Positions 34,439 through 44,081 of a DNA stretch of 64,000 nt are shown here, piece by piece. Origin of the DNA: Denitrobaculum tricleocarpae (GTDB lineage Bacteria > Pseudomonadota > Alphaproteobacteria > Kiloniellales > Kiloniellaceae). Position numbers and translations under genes: made by a program. Location of the stretch: positions 868,001-932,000 of the forward strand of contig NZ_ML660052.1 in NCBI RefSeq assembly GCF_007004665.1, read 5' to 3'. The notes under the pieces are model-generated. The model ran no database searches. It saw only the letters and a program-made list of their open reading frames with translations, and had not been told where the DNA came from. Within the stretch, counting starts at the first letter, position 1. The number at the start of each line of letters is the position of its first letter.

Positions 34439-35890
34439 ATGCCGGAACAAGAAAAGATGCCGGAAGAAGAAAAGATGCTAGAGGCGAGCTCCCGGAAAAC
34501 AGTCTCGATCCGCGACATACTTTACCGCCGCCTGAACATCTACCTGGCCGCAGGTTGGGTGATCGCAACACTTTTGACCGGTCTGGCCGGGACACAGTAT
34601 TTTAACGAGGGGTTGCGTGGCCGGGTGATCCACCTCGTGAACATAATTATGGCTTTCGAAACCGCCCGGGAACAGGATGCCGGGTCTGTGGGAAGAATCG
34701 ATAATTTTCTGTCGGACCAAATGGATGACATCGGGGTCAACGACTATTTCATCGTCGTCATCCTCGACAACGCCGTGCGCTATTCCACAATCGATCTGCC
34801 GAGCGAGCAGCTTCTTGCGCTTCCGCTGCATGGCGAGATGTCCTACCCCTCATCTTTCCTCGGATATGAGTGGTCGGTTCCCTTTATCGACTGGCGGCTT
34901 TACGGTGTTGAAGATCCCGATCAGAGAGTCAGAGTCATTGTCGGTTTGTGGAAAGGGGAGGTCTTTTTCGGCATTCTGACGATCACGCTTTTTGTCTTCG
35001 CGGTCGGGTTGATTGTCGGTGCGGTCAGTCTGTTGCTTGCACGCAGGGTAGTGGCACAGGTTGTGCACCCCTTGGAAGATTCCGCCACAGCGGTCCTGCA
35101 GCGCAAAGAGAACGAAATGACGCCGATCCGCCTGAACACGCGCCTGCGCGAACTCACCCAGATCGAGGATGCGCTCAACGATCTCATCGCCCGGCTGGAC
35201 GCGACCGTCCGGCGGGAACGGCACTTCATTGCCAACGCCGCCCATGAGCTCCGCACGCCGCTGGCGGCCGTTCGTGCGCAGGCCGAAGCTGTCGACCGGC
35301 AGGCCGTTACGCCGCAAATCCGTGGTCAGATCGACGGCATGCTCGACGCGACGGACCGTGCGTCACGCCTCATTGCACAGCTTCTGCAACTGGCCCGCTC
35401 AGAGGCTGTGGCTTCCGATGCATCCGACGCGGAGCCCATCGACCTGGTGGCGATTGCGCGTGACCTCATCGCCCAATTCACCCCGGAGATTTTGGAGAGC
35501 CGCGGCGATATCGAACTGTTTGCCCCGGATGCGGTGACACTGCCGGGCAATCGGGAACTCGTTTACGCGCTTTTGCGAAATCTGCTGGAAAATGCGGTGA
35601 AGTATGCGGGCACACCAAAACATATAGTCGTCACGGTTGCCGGCGGGCAAAACCCCGACCCATCGATTTGCATCGAGGACAATGGCCCCGGGATGAGCGA
35701 AGCCAACTTTCAGAAGGCATTCGCGAAGTTCGAACGGCTGGGGCGAAAGTCCGGTGACGGCGCCGGGCTCGGGCTCTCTATCGTTCATGACATTGCCAAA
35801 CGTCAAAAGCTCAGACTGATGCGGGACCAAAGCCCTCAGTTGGGCGGCCTCAAGGTCACCGTTTCCTTCACTCGGTCACCGTCAGCTTAA
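34439..35890 (+). CDS. Two-component sensor histidine kinase
   Basis: 483 residues; the ATG follows the response-regulator stop at once. The first 15 residues repeat PEQEKMPEEEKM, so the true start could be one of the internal Mets. Membrane helices lie at about 33-53 and 177-202, enclosing a periplasmic sensor of about 120 residues; then HAMP-like linker, HisKA with NAAHELRTPLAAVRAQ (His269) and HATPase_c (LRNLLENAVKY, IEDNGPGMSE, GDGAGLGLSIVHDI). Related to QseC/TctE-like kinases. Its 3' end overlaps the convergent FAH-family gene by 23 bp. Confidence 0.92.
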   Translation: MPEQEKMPEEEKMLEASSRKTVSIRDILYRRLNIYLAAGWVIATLLTGLAGTQYFNEGLRGRVIHLVNIIMAFETAREQDAGSVGRIDNFLSDQMDDIGVNDYFIVVILDNAVRYSTIDLPSEQLLALPLHGEMSYPSSFLGYEWSVPFIDWRLYGVEDPDQRVRVIVGLWKGEVFFGILTITLFVFAVGLIVGAVSLLLARRVVAQVVHPLEDSATAVLQRKENEMTPIRLNTRLRELTQIEDALNDLIARLDATVRRERHFIANAAHELRTPLAAVRAQAEAVDRQAVTPQIRGQIDGMLDATDRASRLIAQLLQLARSEAVASDASDAEPIDLVAIARDLIAQFTPEILESRGDIELFAPDAVTLPGNRELVYALLRNLLENAVKYAGTPKHIVVTVAGGQNPDPSICIEDNGPGMSEANFQKAFAKFERLGRKSGDGAGLGLSIVHDIAKRQKLRLMRDQSPQLGGLKVTVSFTRSPSA

Positions 35891-37100
35891 TCTCACCCAG
35901 GTAGCTCGCCTGCATCACGACGGCATCACCGGGCTGAAGATACTTTCCTTCGTCGCGGGCCTCTTCGATAAACCGCTCGATGACGTAGTCGAGCGGATTA
36001 CCGCCGAGAAATCCAAAGGTGAAAAGCCATCTGACGCCGTTCCAGAAGATAAAACTGCGCGTGGGTCGACGGAAAACGACACCCTCCGGCGTCCCGGTCA
36101 GGACCACCTGTCCCGCGCGGATCCTGCCTTCTTCGATCAATCGAATGCGTTCTCCCCCGCGTGTCCAGCGCAGCTCCCCACCCTGTTTCAGGGACCCCAG
36201 AACGATCTCGTCCAGCTTCATGATCATATCCGCTCCGCTGGCTTCCTGACGGATCTCACCGTTCACGCTCAAGGTCATGCGGATGCCGCTCAGGAACTGC
36301 TCCCAGTCGTCCGGAACCACGGTAAAGGGGCCGACCGGAAAGCGGTCATTGCCGCTCTTCGCATCGGTGAAGCCCCGCCCCGAAGCCACATCGTCCGTAT
36401 CGATCTCGCGCATGAGGGTTGCCCGGTCGGTGTAGTCGCCGCAGAGAAAGACACCCACCACCGCCGCGCTGAAATCCTGTGGAGAGGCGATGTCCCGGTC
36501 AAAACGCGCGCAGAGCTCTATTTCATAGTCCAGTAACCCGCCAGGGCGAGCCTCGACTTTCGTGACCTGTGGCGTGGGGTCTGAAAACTTGGGAAAAAGA
36601 AAGACCTCATCGACGCCCACCTCTTCACCATGTGCCGAATAGTTGGTTCCCGCCGCCACATGCGCGGAGCCGATGGCGGGTGAAATCACGAAGTCCTCGC
36701 GCGCGTAGCGTTCCAGCAGAGCGCTGCTCAGGGCCAGATCCTGTCGGATACGTGCCGGTCCCAGGGATGCAACCATCGTCAGCGGATCGTCCGGATTGCT
36801 GCCATAAAGTTTGGAGAGGTTCAGCCCCAGAACGCCATTTTTGGCATCGGGCCTGCCGGCACTTTCTGGAACCACGCCGTTCTCCGGAACCGGGGCGTTT
36901 TCCAGAACCAGGATCGTTTGAAGACCTGACGGGCTCTCGACCTGCGCCAGCGTCAAGGCCTGATCCAGCGGCGCGATGCTGTCGGCGAGGGCAGGGGAGA
37001 GGGCAGGGGAGAGGGCAGGGGAGAGGGCGGCGGCATCCAGCAGTCCTGAAGAGAGGGCCATCACCGCGAGACCCGGAAATTTGGGGGTTAGACCATGCAT
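35868..37100 (-). CDS. Fumarylacetoacetate-hydrolase-family protein with an export signal
   Basis: 410 residues. The C-terminal two thirds form the FAH fold: LLDYEIELCARFDRDIA supplies the metal-binding glutamates, VVGVFLCGDYTDRATL an aspartate, and VVLTGTPEGVVF the conserved TGTP loop. Members hydrolyse or decarboxylate beta-diketone or hydroxymuconate-type acids. The N-terminus is a hydrophobic leader, and residues 27-39 are a SPAL repeat from a 12-bp tandem repeat, followed by ADS, a possible signal cleavage. FAH enzymes are normally cytoplasmic, so a signal-bearing form is unusual. The alternative is that the first 40 residues are untranslated and a later start is used. Confidence 0.8.
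   Translation of the reverse strand: MHGLTPKFPGLAVMALSSGLLDAAALSPALSPALSPALADSIAPLDQALTLAQVESPSGLQTILVLENAPVPENGVVPESAGRPDAKNGVLGLNLSKLYGSNPDDPLTMVASLGPARIRQDLALSSALLERYAREDFVISPAIGSAHVAAGTNYSAHGEEVGVDEVFLFPKFSDPTPQVTKVEARPGGLLDYEIELCARFDRDIASPQDFSAAVVGVFLCGDYTDRATLMREIDTDDVASGRGFTDAKSGNDRFPVGPFTVVPDDWEQFLSGIRMTLSVNGEIRQEASGADMIMKLDEIVLGSLKQGGELRWTRGGERIRLIEEGRIRAGQVVLTGTPEGVVFRRPTRSFIFWNGVRWLFTFGFLGGNPLDYVIERFIEEARDEGKYLQPGDAVVMQASYLGEIKLTVTE
36991..37026. repeat. Three-copy 12-bp tandem repeat
   Basis: The unit gcaggggagagg occurs three times in a row, at 36991, 37003 and 37015, inside the leader region of the FAH-family gene. It encodes the repeated SPAL and can change copy number without frameshift. 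Confidence 0.9.
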
Positions 37101-37184
37101 AGCTTCGCTCCTTGAAGTTTTGCGAAACCTATGCGGCCAATCTGAAGCCAGGCTGAACCGTGATGTCTGCGATCGAAACTGTCG

Positions 37185-38090
37185 TCAGTTTTTCGCGACC
37201 ATGGAGGCCCGGACGATCTGAATAAAGGACTTCACCGCTTCGGAGGCCTCCGTCTTGCGGCAGGCGAGCATAATGGGGGCCAGCAGCGGCGGGTCGCACT
37301 TCACCGGGCGGTAAGCAATACCGTCCGTATGAGACGCGCAGAGTGATCCTGGAACAAAGCTGATGCCCAGTCCCGCCGCCACCAGGTTGAGCGTCGAGCC
37401 GACACGCGGCGCTTCCTGGACGATTTGCGGCGTGAAGCCGGCACCGGCGCAAGCGGTGATAATCCGGTCGTACAATCCGGGACCCGAGGACCGGCGGTAG
37501 AGGACCAGCGGCTGATCCGACAGCGCGTGAAGCTCCACCGGCTTCGCGGTCTTCTTTGCGAGAGGGTGATCCATCGGCACGGCCAGGTACATGGGTTCTT
37601 CGAGCATCTGCAGAATTTGCACCCCCTCCACATGCGATGTACTTGTGCGCACGAAGGCGGCGTCGAGTTTGTTGCGGGCAATGCTGTCGATCAGCTTGGT
37701 CGAACCGTCTTCCTCCAGCGACAAAGCCACGTCCGGGAAAGCCGCCCGAAAGGCACGGATGGCGCTTTTGGTGGCCGCATGGAAGATGACCGAGCTGGTA
37801 AAACCGATAACGATGTTGCCCTGTTCCCCGCGCGCCACCTGCCTGGTTTTCGCGATGGCGGCATCCAGATCCGCGAGCAACTCCGAGACATCTGCATGAA
37901 AGGAGGCGCCGGCATCGGTCAGTTCCACCCCTCTGGGGCGCCGATGGAACAGCTTTACGCCCAGCTCCGTCTCCAAGGCTTTGATCTGAAGACTGAGGGG
38001 CGGTTGCTGGATCGACAGCCGTTCCGCCGCCCGGGTGATATGCCCTTCCTCGGCAACGGCTTTGAAATATCTGAGATGGCGCAGTTCCAT
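37185..38090 (-). CDS. LysR-family transcriptional regulator
   Basis: 301 residues from the ATG giving MELRHLRYFKAVAEEGHITRAA, the standard LysR opening; a longer frame to 38204 runs through the probable operator and is rejected. Helix-turn-helix at about 1-60 (LSIQQPPLSLQIKALE), effector domain at about 90-295 with the features typical of the BenM/CatM-like group (QGNIVIGFTSSVIFHA, LVAAGLGISFVPGSL). A 7-10-7 palindrome lies 15-38 bp upstream of its start. The divergent gene is a small unknown protein, and the FAH-family gene is 84 bp downstream on the same strand, a catabolic pairing that would fit aromatic-type LysR. Confidence 0.9.
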   Translation of the reverse strand: MELRHLRYFKAVAEEGHITRAAERLSIQQPPLSLQIKALETELGVKLFHRRPRGVELTDAGASFHADVSELLADLDAAIAKTRQVARGEQGNIVIGFTSSVIFHAATKSAIRAFRAAFPDVALSLEEDGSTKLIDSIARNKLDAAFVRTSTSHVEGVQILQMLEEPMYLAVPMDHPLAKKTAKPVELHALSDQPLVLYRRSSGPGLYDRIITACAGAGFTPQIVQEAPRVGSTLNLVAAGLGISFVPGSLCASHTDGIAYRPVKCDPPLLAPIMLACRKTEASEAVKSFIQIVRASMVAKN

Positions 38091-38104
38091 GGCATATGTT
38101 TTTC

Positions 38105-38128
38105 GTATGGAGATTGACTGATCCATAC
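38105..38128. promoter_or_regulatory. Candidate LysR operator
   Basis: A perfect palindrome gtatgga-N10-tccatac in the divergent region, 15 bp upstream of the LysR start. The spacing and its TAT/ATA ends fit LysR-type boxes, so autoregulation is likely. Confidence 0.6.
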
Positions 38129-38194
38129 AATAGTTGATGGGTTCGCCAAACGCTAGACTGCGGCACTTCTTAGACTGCACGAAAGGAAGAGGGC

Positions 38195-38383
38195 ATGGCC
38201 GCAACCGTCGACGACCGGGTCACCTCGGCCAGAACCGCATTACTGGACGCCAAAGCCACATTGACTCGCGAGATCAGGAATTATCCAACCCCGATCTCTG
38301 ATTGCGATTCAGAGTTCAAACACCTCTTGGCACGACGAATCCAGATTACGGCTGCCCTCAAAGCGCTTGAACTGGAGGCGTAG
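38195..38383 (+). CDS. Small hypothetical protein
   Basis: A 62-residue, mostly helical, soluble protein (starts MAATVDDRVTSARTALLDAK, ends AALKALELEA). A very good ribosome site (ggaagaggg) precedes the ATG, and codon use fits. No family is recognised. The divergent LysR gene and its palindrome suggest it might be the LysR target. It converges on the hybrid kinase gene. Confidence 0.6.
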   Translation: MAATVDDRVTSARTALLDAKATLTREIRNYPTPISDCDSEFKHLLARRIQITAALKALELEA

Positions 38384-38415
38384 GGCAGAGCCGTTTTGGC
38401 CAGTGCGTTCTGAAG

Positions 38416-41376
38416 CTACTCCGGCGCGGTATTGCCCCAGATGGCCAGCTTTTCGTGCAGCGACTTCGGGTCGATCGGTTTTGCCATGTAGTCGTTCATG
38501 CCCGCATCGAGGCAGAGTTTCTGATCGGCGGCCAGAGCATTGGCCGTCATGGCAATGATCGTGGTCTTGCCCTTTTCATCAGGCAGCTTGCGGATTTCCT
38601 GCGTGGCCTCCAGGCCATCCATCTCCGGCATCTGCATATCCATCAGGACAATGTCGTAGTCCTGGCCGCGGACGGCCTCGACACCCTCGCGCCCGTTCTC
38701 GGCGAGATCGACTTCGTGGCCGGCTTTGCGCAGCAGCGTCATGGCGAGCAGCTGGTTGACCTTGTTGTCCTCGACCACCAGCAAACGCAGTGTGCGGTTC
38801 TGATCCGCTTTCTCAGGTGAATTGCGATCTTCAGAGGTCAATTTCCGGGCACCTTTTTCACCGACTATCTGCGTCACCAGAGAACGACGCAATGCGTCGT
38901 AGTGTAGCGGTTTATAAAGGGTGTCGTCGACTCTGTCCTGGGTTGAGGCCAGGACCTTGCCCAGCGAGGCTTTAGGCAGAACCAGCAGCATCTTGATCCC
39001 GCGGGCGTTCGGGCAGGCTTCGATTTTTTCGCTCAGCCTTTCCACACTCTCATCGCGCGGCAAGGCGCCGATCAGCACGAGCCAATAGGCATCATCCTGA
39101 GAGGAGGCCCTCAGGGCGTCGAGCGCGCTTTCGCTGTCGTGCCTGACGTCGACCGAAAGGCCGAAGGTCTCGAGTTGTTTGCGGAAATTCTTGCTGCTGA
39201 ACGCGCTCTGTTCGACCACCAGAACCCGCTGTCCGGTGAGGGCCTTGAGGTGGCCGTGCAGGGTTTCTTCTGTCCCCACGTCCCTTGCCTTGCAGGGCGG
39301 GGACCCGGCCGCCGCCAGTGCAAAGGGAAAGGTGACCGTAAAGGTGCTGCCCTGACCTTCGACGCTTTGAAGCTCAATATCGCCACCCATCAGTGTGGTG
39401 ATTTCTTTACAAATCGCCAGACCCAGGCCGGTGCCGCCGTAGCGCCGGGTCGTCGAAGCATCGGCCTGCGTGAAGCGGTCAAAGAGCTTTTCATGAATTT
39501 CCGGGGGAATGCCGATCCCCGAATCCTCGACGGAAAACACCAGTTGGACAGTCGCTTGGTTTCCTTCCGCCTTCGTGGCATCTGCGTGAGCGACGCCTAA
39601 GGTGACTCCGCCCTCTTCGGTAAACTTAAGCGCGTTGCTGAGAAGATTGAGCAAAACCTGCCGCAGGCGTCCCGCATCGCCCCGCAGCTTCCTTGGAACA
39701 TCCGCCGTGATCCAGGCCGCCAGATCGATGCGCCCGGGATCCGCCCGGGCATGCATCAAATCGACGACGTTCTCGATCAGGCTGTGGAGATCGAAGTCGA
39801 CGGTCTCGATCTCCAGCATCCCGGCCTCGATCTTCGAGAAATCGAGAATGTCGTTCACGATTTCCAGCAAGGCATCTCCCGACTTGCGGATCGTCTCGGC
39901 ATAGAGCCGCTGACTATCGCTCAACGCTGTATCCAGCAAAAGGCCGGCCATGCCCAGAACGCCGTTCATAGGGGTCCTGATCTCATGACTCATGGTGGCC
40001 AGGAATTCCGACTTCGCCCGGTTTGCGGCTTCCGCCTGGTCGCGGGCTTCGGCCAGGTCTTGCGCCAGGTTTGCAAGCTCAATCGCCTGCAGCTCCAGCT
40101 GTTTCTGCGTTTCCTTCTGGCTTTCGATCAATTCGCGCTGCCGCAGATCCTTTTGCCGCAGCTCGCGTTCCTGTTCGCGCAGGGTGGTGATGTCGGTCCC
40201 GATACTGACGATCCCGCCGTCCGAGGTGCGGACTTCGGTGATCAGGAATGCACGGCCGTCGGTCAGGCTGAGTTCCATGCTGCCGTTGGCATCACGGTGT
40301 ACCTGAAGACGCTGCTGCACCCAGGCCTCGCGGTCCAGGTTATCCGGAATGACGAACCGCGCGTCGACATTCGATCGCACGACCGTCTCGAACGCGACGC
40401 CGGGCCGCAACACCTCATCGGCCCGGTCAATAATTTCCAGGTATTTTTTATTGCAGAGCACCAGGCGGTCGTCGGCGTCCCAGAGCACAAAGACTTCCAG
40501 CATGCTCTCGATGGCGTCGAGCAGCCGCTGCTCGGCCCGTTTCAACTTGGTGATATCGCTTCGGATACCGACCCGGCCGCCTTCGAGCGTCGCCCGTTCG
40601 TCGGTTTTTATCCAGCGTCCGTCCGAGAGTTTTTGCTCGACCGCTCCGCGCATCGAGTGATGAAACTCCATGCGTTCGGCGATCCAGAGTTCGCAGGCCA
40701 GTTTATCGCTCGGGTCAACCGCGTATTCACCACGCTCGACACCGTAGCGGACAATGTCCTCGAACTTTTCGCCGGTTTTCATGACGGCCGCCGATTTCGG
40801 ATACATCTGACGATAGGTCTCGTTGCAGACCAGCAGGCGGTCATCCCGGTCGTAGAGCACGAAGCCCTCCGTCATGGCCTGGATGGCCTCGCTCAGGAGT
40901 GCTTCCGTCCGCCTGGACTTCTGGGCTTCGGCTTCCGACGCACTATGGTCCCACCCTACGCCACGATAACCCTGAAAGCTGCCGTCTGCCGCGTAAAGGG
41001 CTTGAGCCGACTCGCAGAGGTGACGCGTTTCGCCGCTCGGCGCGTGGTAAGTGAAGCGGGATGTGCGATAGGATTCTTGCCTGGCGAGCAGTCGAAAGTG
41101 TTCGGCGTGGCTTTCGCTGATTTCGATCCCGCGGCTCTCGAGCAGCGCTTCAACTGTCTTGCCCGCTGCCTCTCCGGCAGGAACCTCGAACAACCGCTGC
41201 CAGCCCTCCGAGACAAAGGTCAGCTTGAGATCGCCATCGCAAGCCCATACCCAGTCGGAGATGGCGCTGGCAAAGTCTAAAATACCTTCTGCGGAGTCAC
41301 TGCGCGTCAAAAGTGTCCCGTTCCATCGTGCTGGTCTCAAGGTTCCGGCGGCGGTCCGGCGCAGGGCGCCACACAT
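38416..41376 (-). CDS. Hybrid histidine kinase with three PAS domains, a pseudo-receiver and a receiver
   Basis: 986 residues, no membrane helix, so cytoplasmic. PAS-like domains at about 30-150, 155-280 and 283-400, a coiled coil (about 400-455), HisKA ([15 protein letters not shown], His464), HATPase_c (NLLSNALKF near 577-585, DSGIGIPPE near 618, [12 protein letters not shown] near 648), a degenerate receiver (about 715-840), then a full receiver with EDN at 869-871, phospho-acceptor Asp913 and KPID near 966. The degenerate receiver has Gly770 in place of the phospho-acceptor (LVLIGALP). The first 25 residues have no alternative Met, so a non-ATG start just downstream is possible. Orphan kinase. 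Confidence 0.92.
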   Translation of the reverse strand: MCGALRRTAAGTLRPARWNGTLLTRSDSAEGILDFASAISDWVWACDGDLKLTFVSEGWQRLFEVPAGEAAGKTVEALLESRGIEISESHAEHFRLLARQESYRTSRFTYHAPSGETRHLCESAQALYAADGSFQGYRGVGWDHSASEAEAQKSRRTEALLSEAIQAMTEGFVLYDRDDRLLVCNETYRQMYPKSAAVMKTGEKFEDIVRYGVERGEYAVDPSDKLACELWIAERMEFHHSMRGAVEQKLSDGRWIKTDERATLEGGRVGIRSDITKLKRAEQRLLDAIESMLEVFVLWDADDRLVLCNKKYLEIIDRADEVLRPGVAFETVVRSNVDARFVIPDNLDREAWVQQRLQVHRDANGSMELSLTDGRAFLITEVRTSDGGIVSIGTDITTLREQERELRQKDLRQRELIESQKETQKQLELQAIELANLAQDLAEARDQAEAANRAKSEFLATMSHEIRTPMNGVLGMAGLLLDTALSDSQRLYAETIRKSGDALLEIVNDILDFSKIEAGMLEIETVDFDLHSLIENVVDLMHARADPGRIDLAAWITADVPRKLRGDAGRLRQVLLNLLSNALKFTEEGGVTLGVAHADATKAEGNQATVQLVFSVEDSGIGIPPEIHEKLFDRFTQADASTTRRYGGTGLGLAICKEITTLMGGDIELQSVEGQGSTFTVTFPFALAAAGSPPCKARDVGTEETLHGHLKALTGQRVLVVEQSAFSSKNFRKQLETFGLSVDVRHDSESALDALRASSQDDAYWLVLIGALPRDESVERLSEKIEACPNARGIKMLLVLPKASLGKVLASTQDRVDDTLYKPLHYDALRRSLVTQIVGEKGARKLTSEDRNSPEKADQNRTLRLLVVEDNKVNQLLAMTLLRKAGHEVDLAENGREGVEAVRGQDYDIVLMDMQMPEMDGLEATQEIRKLPDEKGKTTIIAMTANALAADQKLCLDAGMNDYMAKPIDPKSLHEKLAIWGNTAPE

Positions 41377-41608
41377 CCGAGTTTATTCTATTCGTAATAT
41401 AATTCGATGTTTAGCACGATTTTCAATACATCGCCTGCGGCACATCTCGTGGTTTTTGCCATGAATTTCCGGGCCTATATTTGCGTCGCGGTGGTAAAGG
41501 AGTCCTAAATAACGCCATGTTCCAACTGCAATACTCCATAGAGGTTGTGCGCAGAACACCGGATTGTAAAAATAGTAGTGGTTCATCCTAATGAAGACAG
41601 GGACCGCT

Positions 41609-42367
41609 ATGGGACGGCTTGAGGGAAAAGTGGCGTTGGTTACGGGCGCGGCATCGGGTTTGGGTGCCGCTGCCGCGGCCATGCTCGTGGAGGAAGGGGC
41701 CCGGGTTGTGGCCGGCGATCTGGAGCTGGAGAAGATGCAGACCGCCTTCGAGGCCCAAAGTGACCGGGTTCTGCCGCTGCGCCTGGACGTCACCTCCGAG
41801 AGCGACTGGGAGGCGGCCGTCGGTCGGGCGCTTCAGGAGTTCGAACGGCTGGACATTCTGGTGAACTCTGCCGGCATCCTCTTGCTGCAGGATATCGAAT
41901 CCACCAGCCTGACTGACTGGCGGCGCGTGCATGCGGTCAATCTCGACGGCTGTTTTCTCGGCTGCAAGACGGCCATCGGCGCTATGAAACAGACCGGCGG
42001 CGGCTCGATCATCAATCTCTCGTCGGTTTCGGGGCTTGTCGGCGGACATAATCTCGCCGCCTACAACGCCAGCAAGGGTGGGGTCCGCCTTCTGACCAAA
42101 TCCGTGGCTCTGCACTGCGCCCGCCATGGCTATGGCATCCGCTGCAATTCCATTCATCCGACCTTCATCGAGACCCCGATGCTCGACGCGCTGCTCGAGC
42201 GGGTTGAGGATCCCGATGCGGTCCGCGCCTCGCTTACCCGGCAAATACCGCTTGGCCGGCTGGGGCGCACGGAGGACGTCGGGAAGATGATCGTCTATCT
42301 TGCTTCCGACGAATCGGCGTTCGTCACCGGAACCGAGATGGTGATTGACGGCGGCGCGACGGCTTGA
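41609..42367 (+). CDS. Short-chain dehydrogenase/reductase
   Basis: 252 residues from the ATG at 41609, chosen for the cagggacc site upstream and the normal opening MGRLEGKVALVTGAASGLG; a start six codons earlier is possible. NAD(P) motif TGAASGLG near 12-19, NSAG in place of NNAG (near 88), catalytic Ser (SSVSGL) and YNASK near 155. The C-terminus IVYLASDESAFVTGTEMVIDGGATA is classical. It lies 17 bp before the APH-type kinase gene and is probably co-transcribed with it; such SDR-APH pairs occur in acyl-CoA or hydroxy-acid catabolic clusters. Substrate unknown. Confidence 0.9.
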   Translation: MGRLEGKVALVTGAASGLGAAAAAMLVEEGARVVAGDLELEKMQTAFEAQSDRVLPLRLDVTSESDWEAAVGRALQEFERLDILVNSAGILLLQDIESTSLTDWRRVHAVNLDGCFLGCKTAIGAMKQTGGGSIINLSSVSGLVGGHNLAAYNASKGGVRLLTKSVALHCARHGYGIRCNSIHPTFIETPMLDALLERVEDPDAVRASLTRQIPLGRLGRTEDVGKMIVYLASDESAFVTGTEMVIDGGATA

Positions 42368-42384
42368 AGATTGAGAAGTAACCA

Positions 42385-43452
42385 GTGACGGCTATGACCG
42401 AAAACGATCCAGAACTGCGTGAAACCCGGGCCGACGAGCGGCTGGACCTCACGCGCCTCGAGCCCTATTTGCGCAGCCATTTGCCCGATGCCGTGGGCGG
42501 GATCTCCGTGCTGCAGTTCGGCGGCGGTCACGCGAACCTGACCTACATGATCACGATCGGTGCCCGCGAGTGGGTTCTGCGCCGTCCGCCGCTCGGACCG
42601 GTCGCCCCCGGCGCGCACGATATGAAGCGCGAGCACCGGGTTCTCTCGCGTCTCCACGAGGCCTTTCCGCTCGCGCCCCGATCCTATTTGCTGTGTGACG
42701 ATCCGCGGATTCTCGGTGCCGAATTCCAGATCATGGAGCGGCGCCGCGGCATTGCCATCCGGGAGAAAGTGCCGCCGCAGTACGACGATCTGCCGGAGCT
42801 GAGGCAGCGCATCGGCGATATGCTGACCGCTAAGCTGGTGGAGTTCCATCGGGTCGATCCTGCTGCGGTCGGCCTCGATAGCTTGGGCAAACCGGAGGGC
42901 TTTCTGCAGCGCCAGTTGGGTGGCTGGGCCAAGCGCTGGCAGGCGGCGAAGGACCGGGACCTTGCGACGGTCGACAGGTTGGTCGCACGCCTGCAGGCGG
43001 ATCTGCCCGCAAGTCAGGCCGCGTCGCTGGTTCACAACGACTACAAGCTCGACAATATGCTGCTGGACCCTGACGATCCGGCTGTGCCGACGGCCTTGCT
43101 CGATTGGGATATGTGCACACGCGGCGACCCCCTGAGCGATCTGGGGTTACTGCTGAACTACTGGGCCGAACCGGGCGATGACCCGGCCTGTCACAGCGTC
43201 TCGGCCATGCCGACCTGGACCGGCGGTTTCCCCAGCCGCGAAGATGCCGTCGAGCGGTACGCGCAACTCAGTGGGCTCGACCTTTCGGGTTGGCGCTGGT
43301 ACCACGCCTTCGGCATTTTCAAGATGGTGGTGGTGATCCAACAGATCTATATCCGCTACCTCCGGGGTCAGACCGCCGACCCGCGTTTTGCCGGTTTCGG
43401 CGAAAAGGTGGCGGCCATGTCAGAGCACGGATTGGCGGTTGCGCAACGCTGA
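42385..43452 (+). CDS. APH-family phosphotransferase (ACAD10/11 N-terminal-like)
   Basis: 355 residues with the aminoglycoside-phosphotransferase kinase fold. ATP-side signature GGHANLTYMI near 48-57, Lys/Arg-rich WVLRRPPLG near 63, HNDYKLDNMLLDP (Brenner-type catalytic loop near 218-230) and LLDWDMCTRGDPLSDLGLLL (the metal-binding DWD segment). The RPPLGP motif is typical of the ACAD10/ACAD11-like branch, which phosphorylates 4-hydroxyacyl substrates and not antibiotics. Its partner SDR upstream supports a metabolic role. GTG start 17 bp after the SDR stop. Confidence 0.88.
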   Translation: MTAMTENDPELRETRADERLDLTRLEPYLRSHLPDAVGGISVLQFGGGHANLTYMITIGAREWVLRRPPLGPVAPGAHDMKREHRVLSRLHEAFPLAPRSYLLCDDPRILGAEFQIMERRRGIAIREKVPPQYDDLPELRQRIGDMLTAKLVEFHRVDPAAVGLDSLGKPEGFLQRQLGGWAKRWQAAKDRDLATVDRLVARLQADLPASQAASLVHNDYKLDNMLLDPDDPAVPTALLDWDMCTRGDPLSDLGLLLNYWAEPGDDPACHSVSAMPTWTGGFPSREDAVERYAQLSGLDLSGWRWYHAFGIFKMVVVIQQIYIRYLRGQTADPRFAGFGEKVAAMSEHGLAVAQR

Positions 43453-43499
43453 ATCAAGCGTCTTATCGCTACCCCTTTTTGCCTTCTCCGTGGCCTTCG

Positions 43500-43676
43500 T
43501 GGCGTGAGGGGCAGACAGCACCACGCGATTCCCCTGTCGAGGCCGAGTTGGGCCGCCTCGACCGTGCTCTGTTTGCCCGAGATCCCGGGGAGACGCAGGT
43601 CGACCTGCGGGCTTTTGTACGCAGCCTTTTGCGAACCCGGCGGCGGCAGATCCCGCTCTTCGGCTGGCGCGATTGA
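43500..43676 (+). pseudogene. Possible coding remnant
   Basis: Between the APH-type gene and the first Lin0512 gene one frame reads VEAELGRLDRALFARDPGET and continues to QIPLFGWRD and a stop at 43676. The amphipathic, Arg/Leu-rich pattern looks like protein, but the frame has no credible start, since its open part runs back into the APH gene in another frame. It may be the 3' end of a lost gene. Weak evidence. Confidence 0.25.
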
Positions 43677-43724
43677 TCCGGCCTGCTATAAAGGGAGCTT
43701 GTGCTTCTTTTTCAGGATTCCCCG

Positions 43725-44081
43725 ATGGCATTAAAGAGAATGGCGGTCGAGTTCGGTCTGGGCACGGACCTGCGCGGCGAGGACTATACCAAGGCGGCGG
43801 TACGCGCCCTGCGCGATGCGCTCTGGCACAACTCCCTGAACATTGCCGATGCGCTGGGCTTTCCGCGCGAGGCCATGATCGTTGAGGTCATGATCGGTGT
43901 CGCGAAACCGGATCAGGTGAACAAGGACGAGGTCGCCGCCGTCCTGCCCTACGGTTCGGCGAGGGTGAAGGTCGAAGAAGGCGGTCTCGATGTCGCCAAG
44001 GCCGACGGTTCCGGCCGCACGGTCATGGCCAACGCGGCGGCCATCGTTTACTTCGATATCGCTGAGGGGGCCTCATCATGA
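43725..44081 (+). CDS. Lin0512-family protein, first paralogue
   Basis: 118 residues from the ATG at 43725, which has AGGA eight bases upstream; a GTG at 43701 is possible. Family signature: MAVEFGLGTDLRGEDYTKAAVRALRDALWHNSL, then VMIGVAKPDQVNKDEVAAVLPYG and GGLDV. The Lin0512 family is uncharacterised, conserved in firmicutes and proteobacteria. This copy ends in the start codon of a second paralogue (ATGA). The two share the GEDYTKAAVRA core and the same layout, so they probably arose by duplication and may form a heteromeric complex. Confidence 0.88.
   Translation: MALKRMAVEFGLGTDLRGEDYTKAAVRALRDALWHNSLNIADALGFPREAMIVEVMIGVAKPDQVNKDEVAAVLPYGSARVKVEEGGLDVAKADGSGRTVMANAAAIVYFDIAEGASS

Noticed and set aside
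36991-37026. CRISPR-like short repeats
   Set aside because: Contiguous 12-bp tandem repeat without spacers; no CRISPR array or cas gene is present in the window.
39751-41280. 509-codon open frame opposite the hybrid kinase
   Set aside because: Antisense shadow without recognisable domains.
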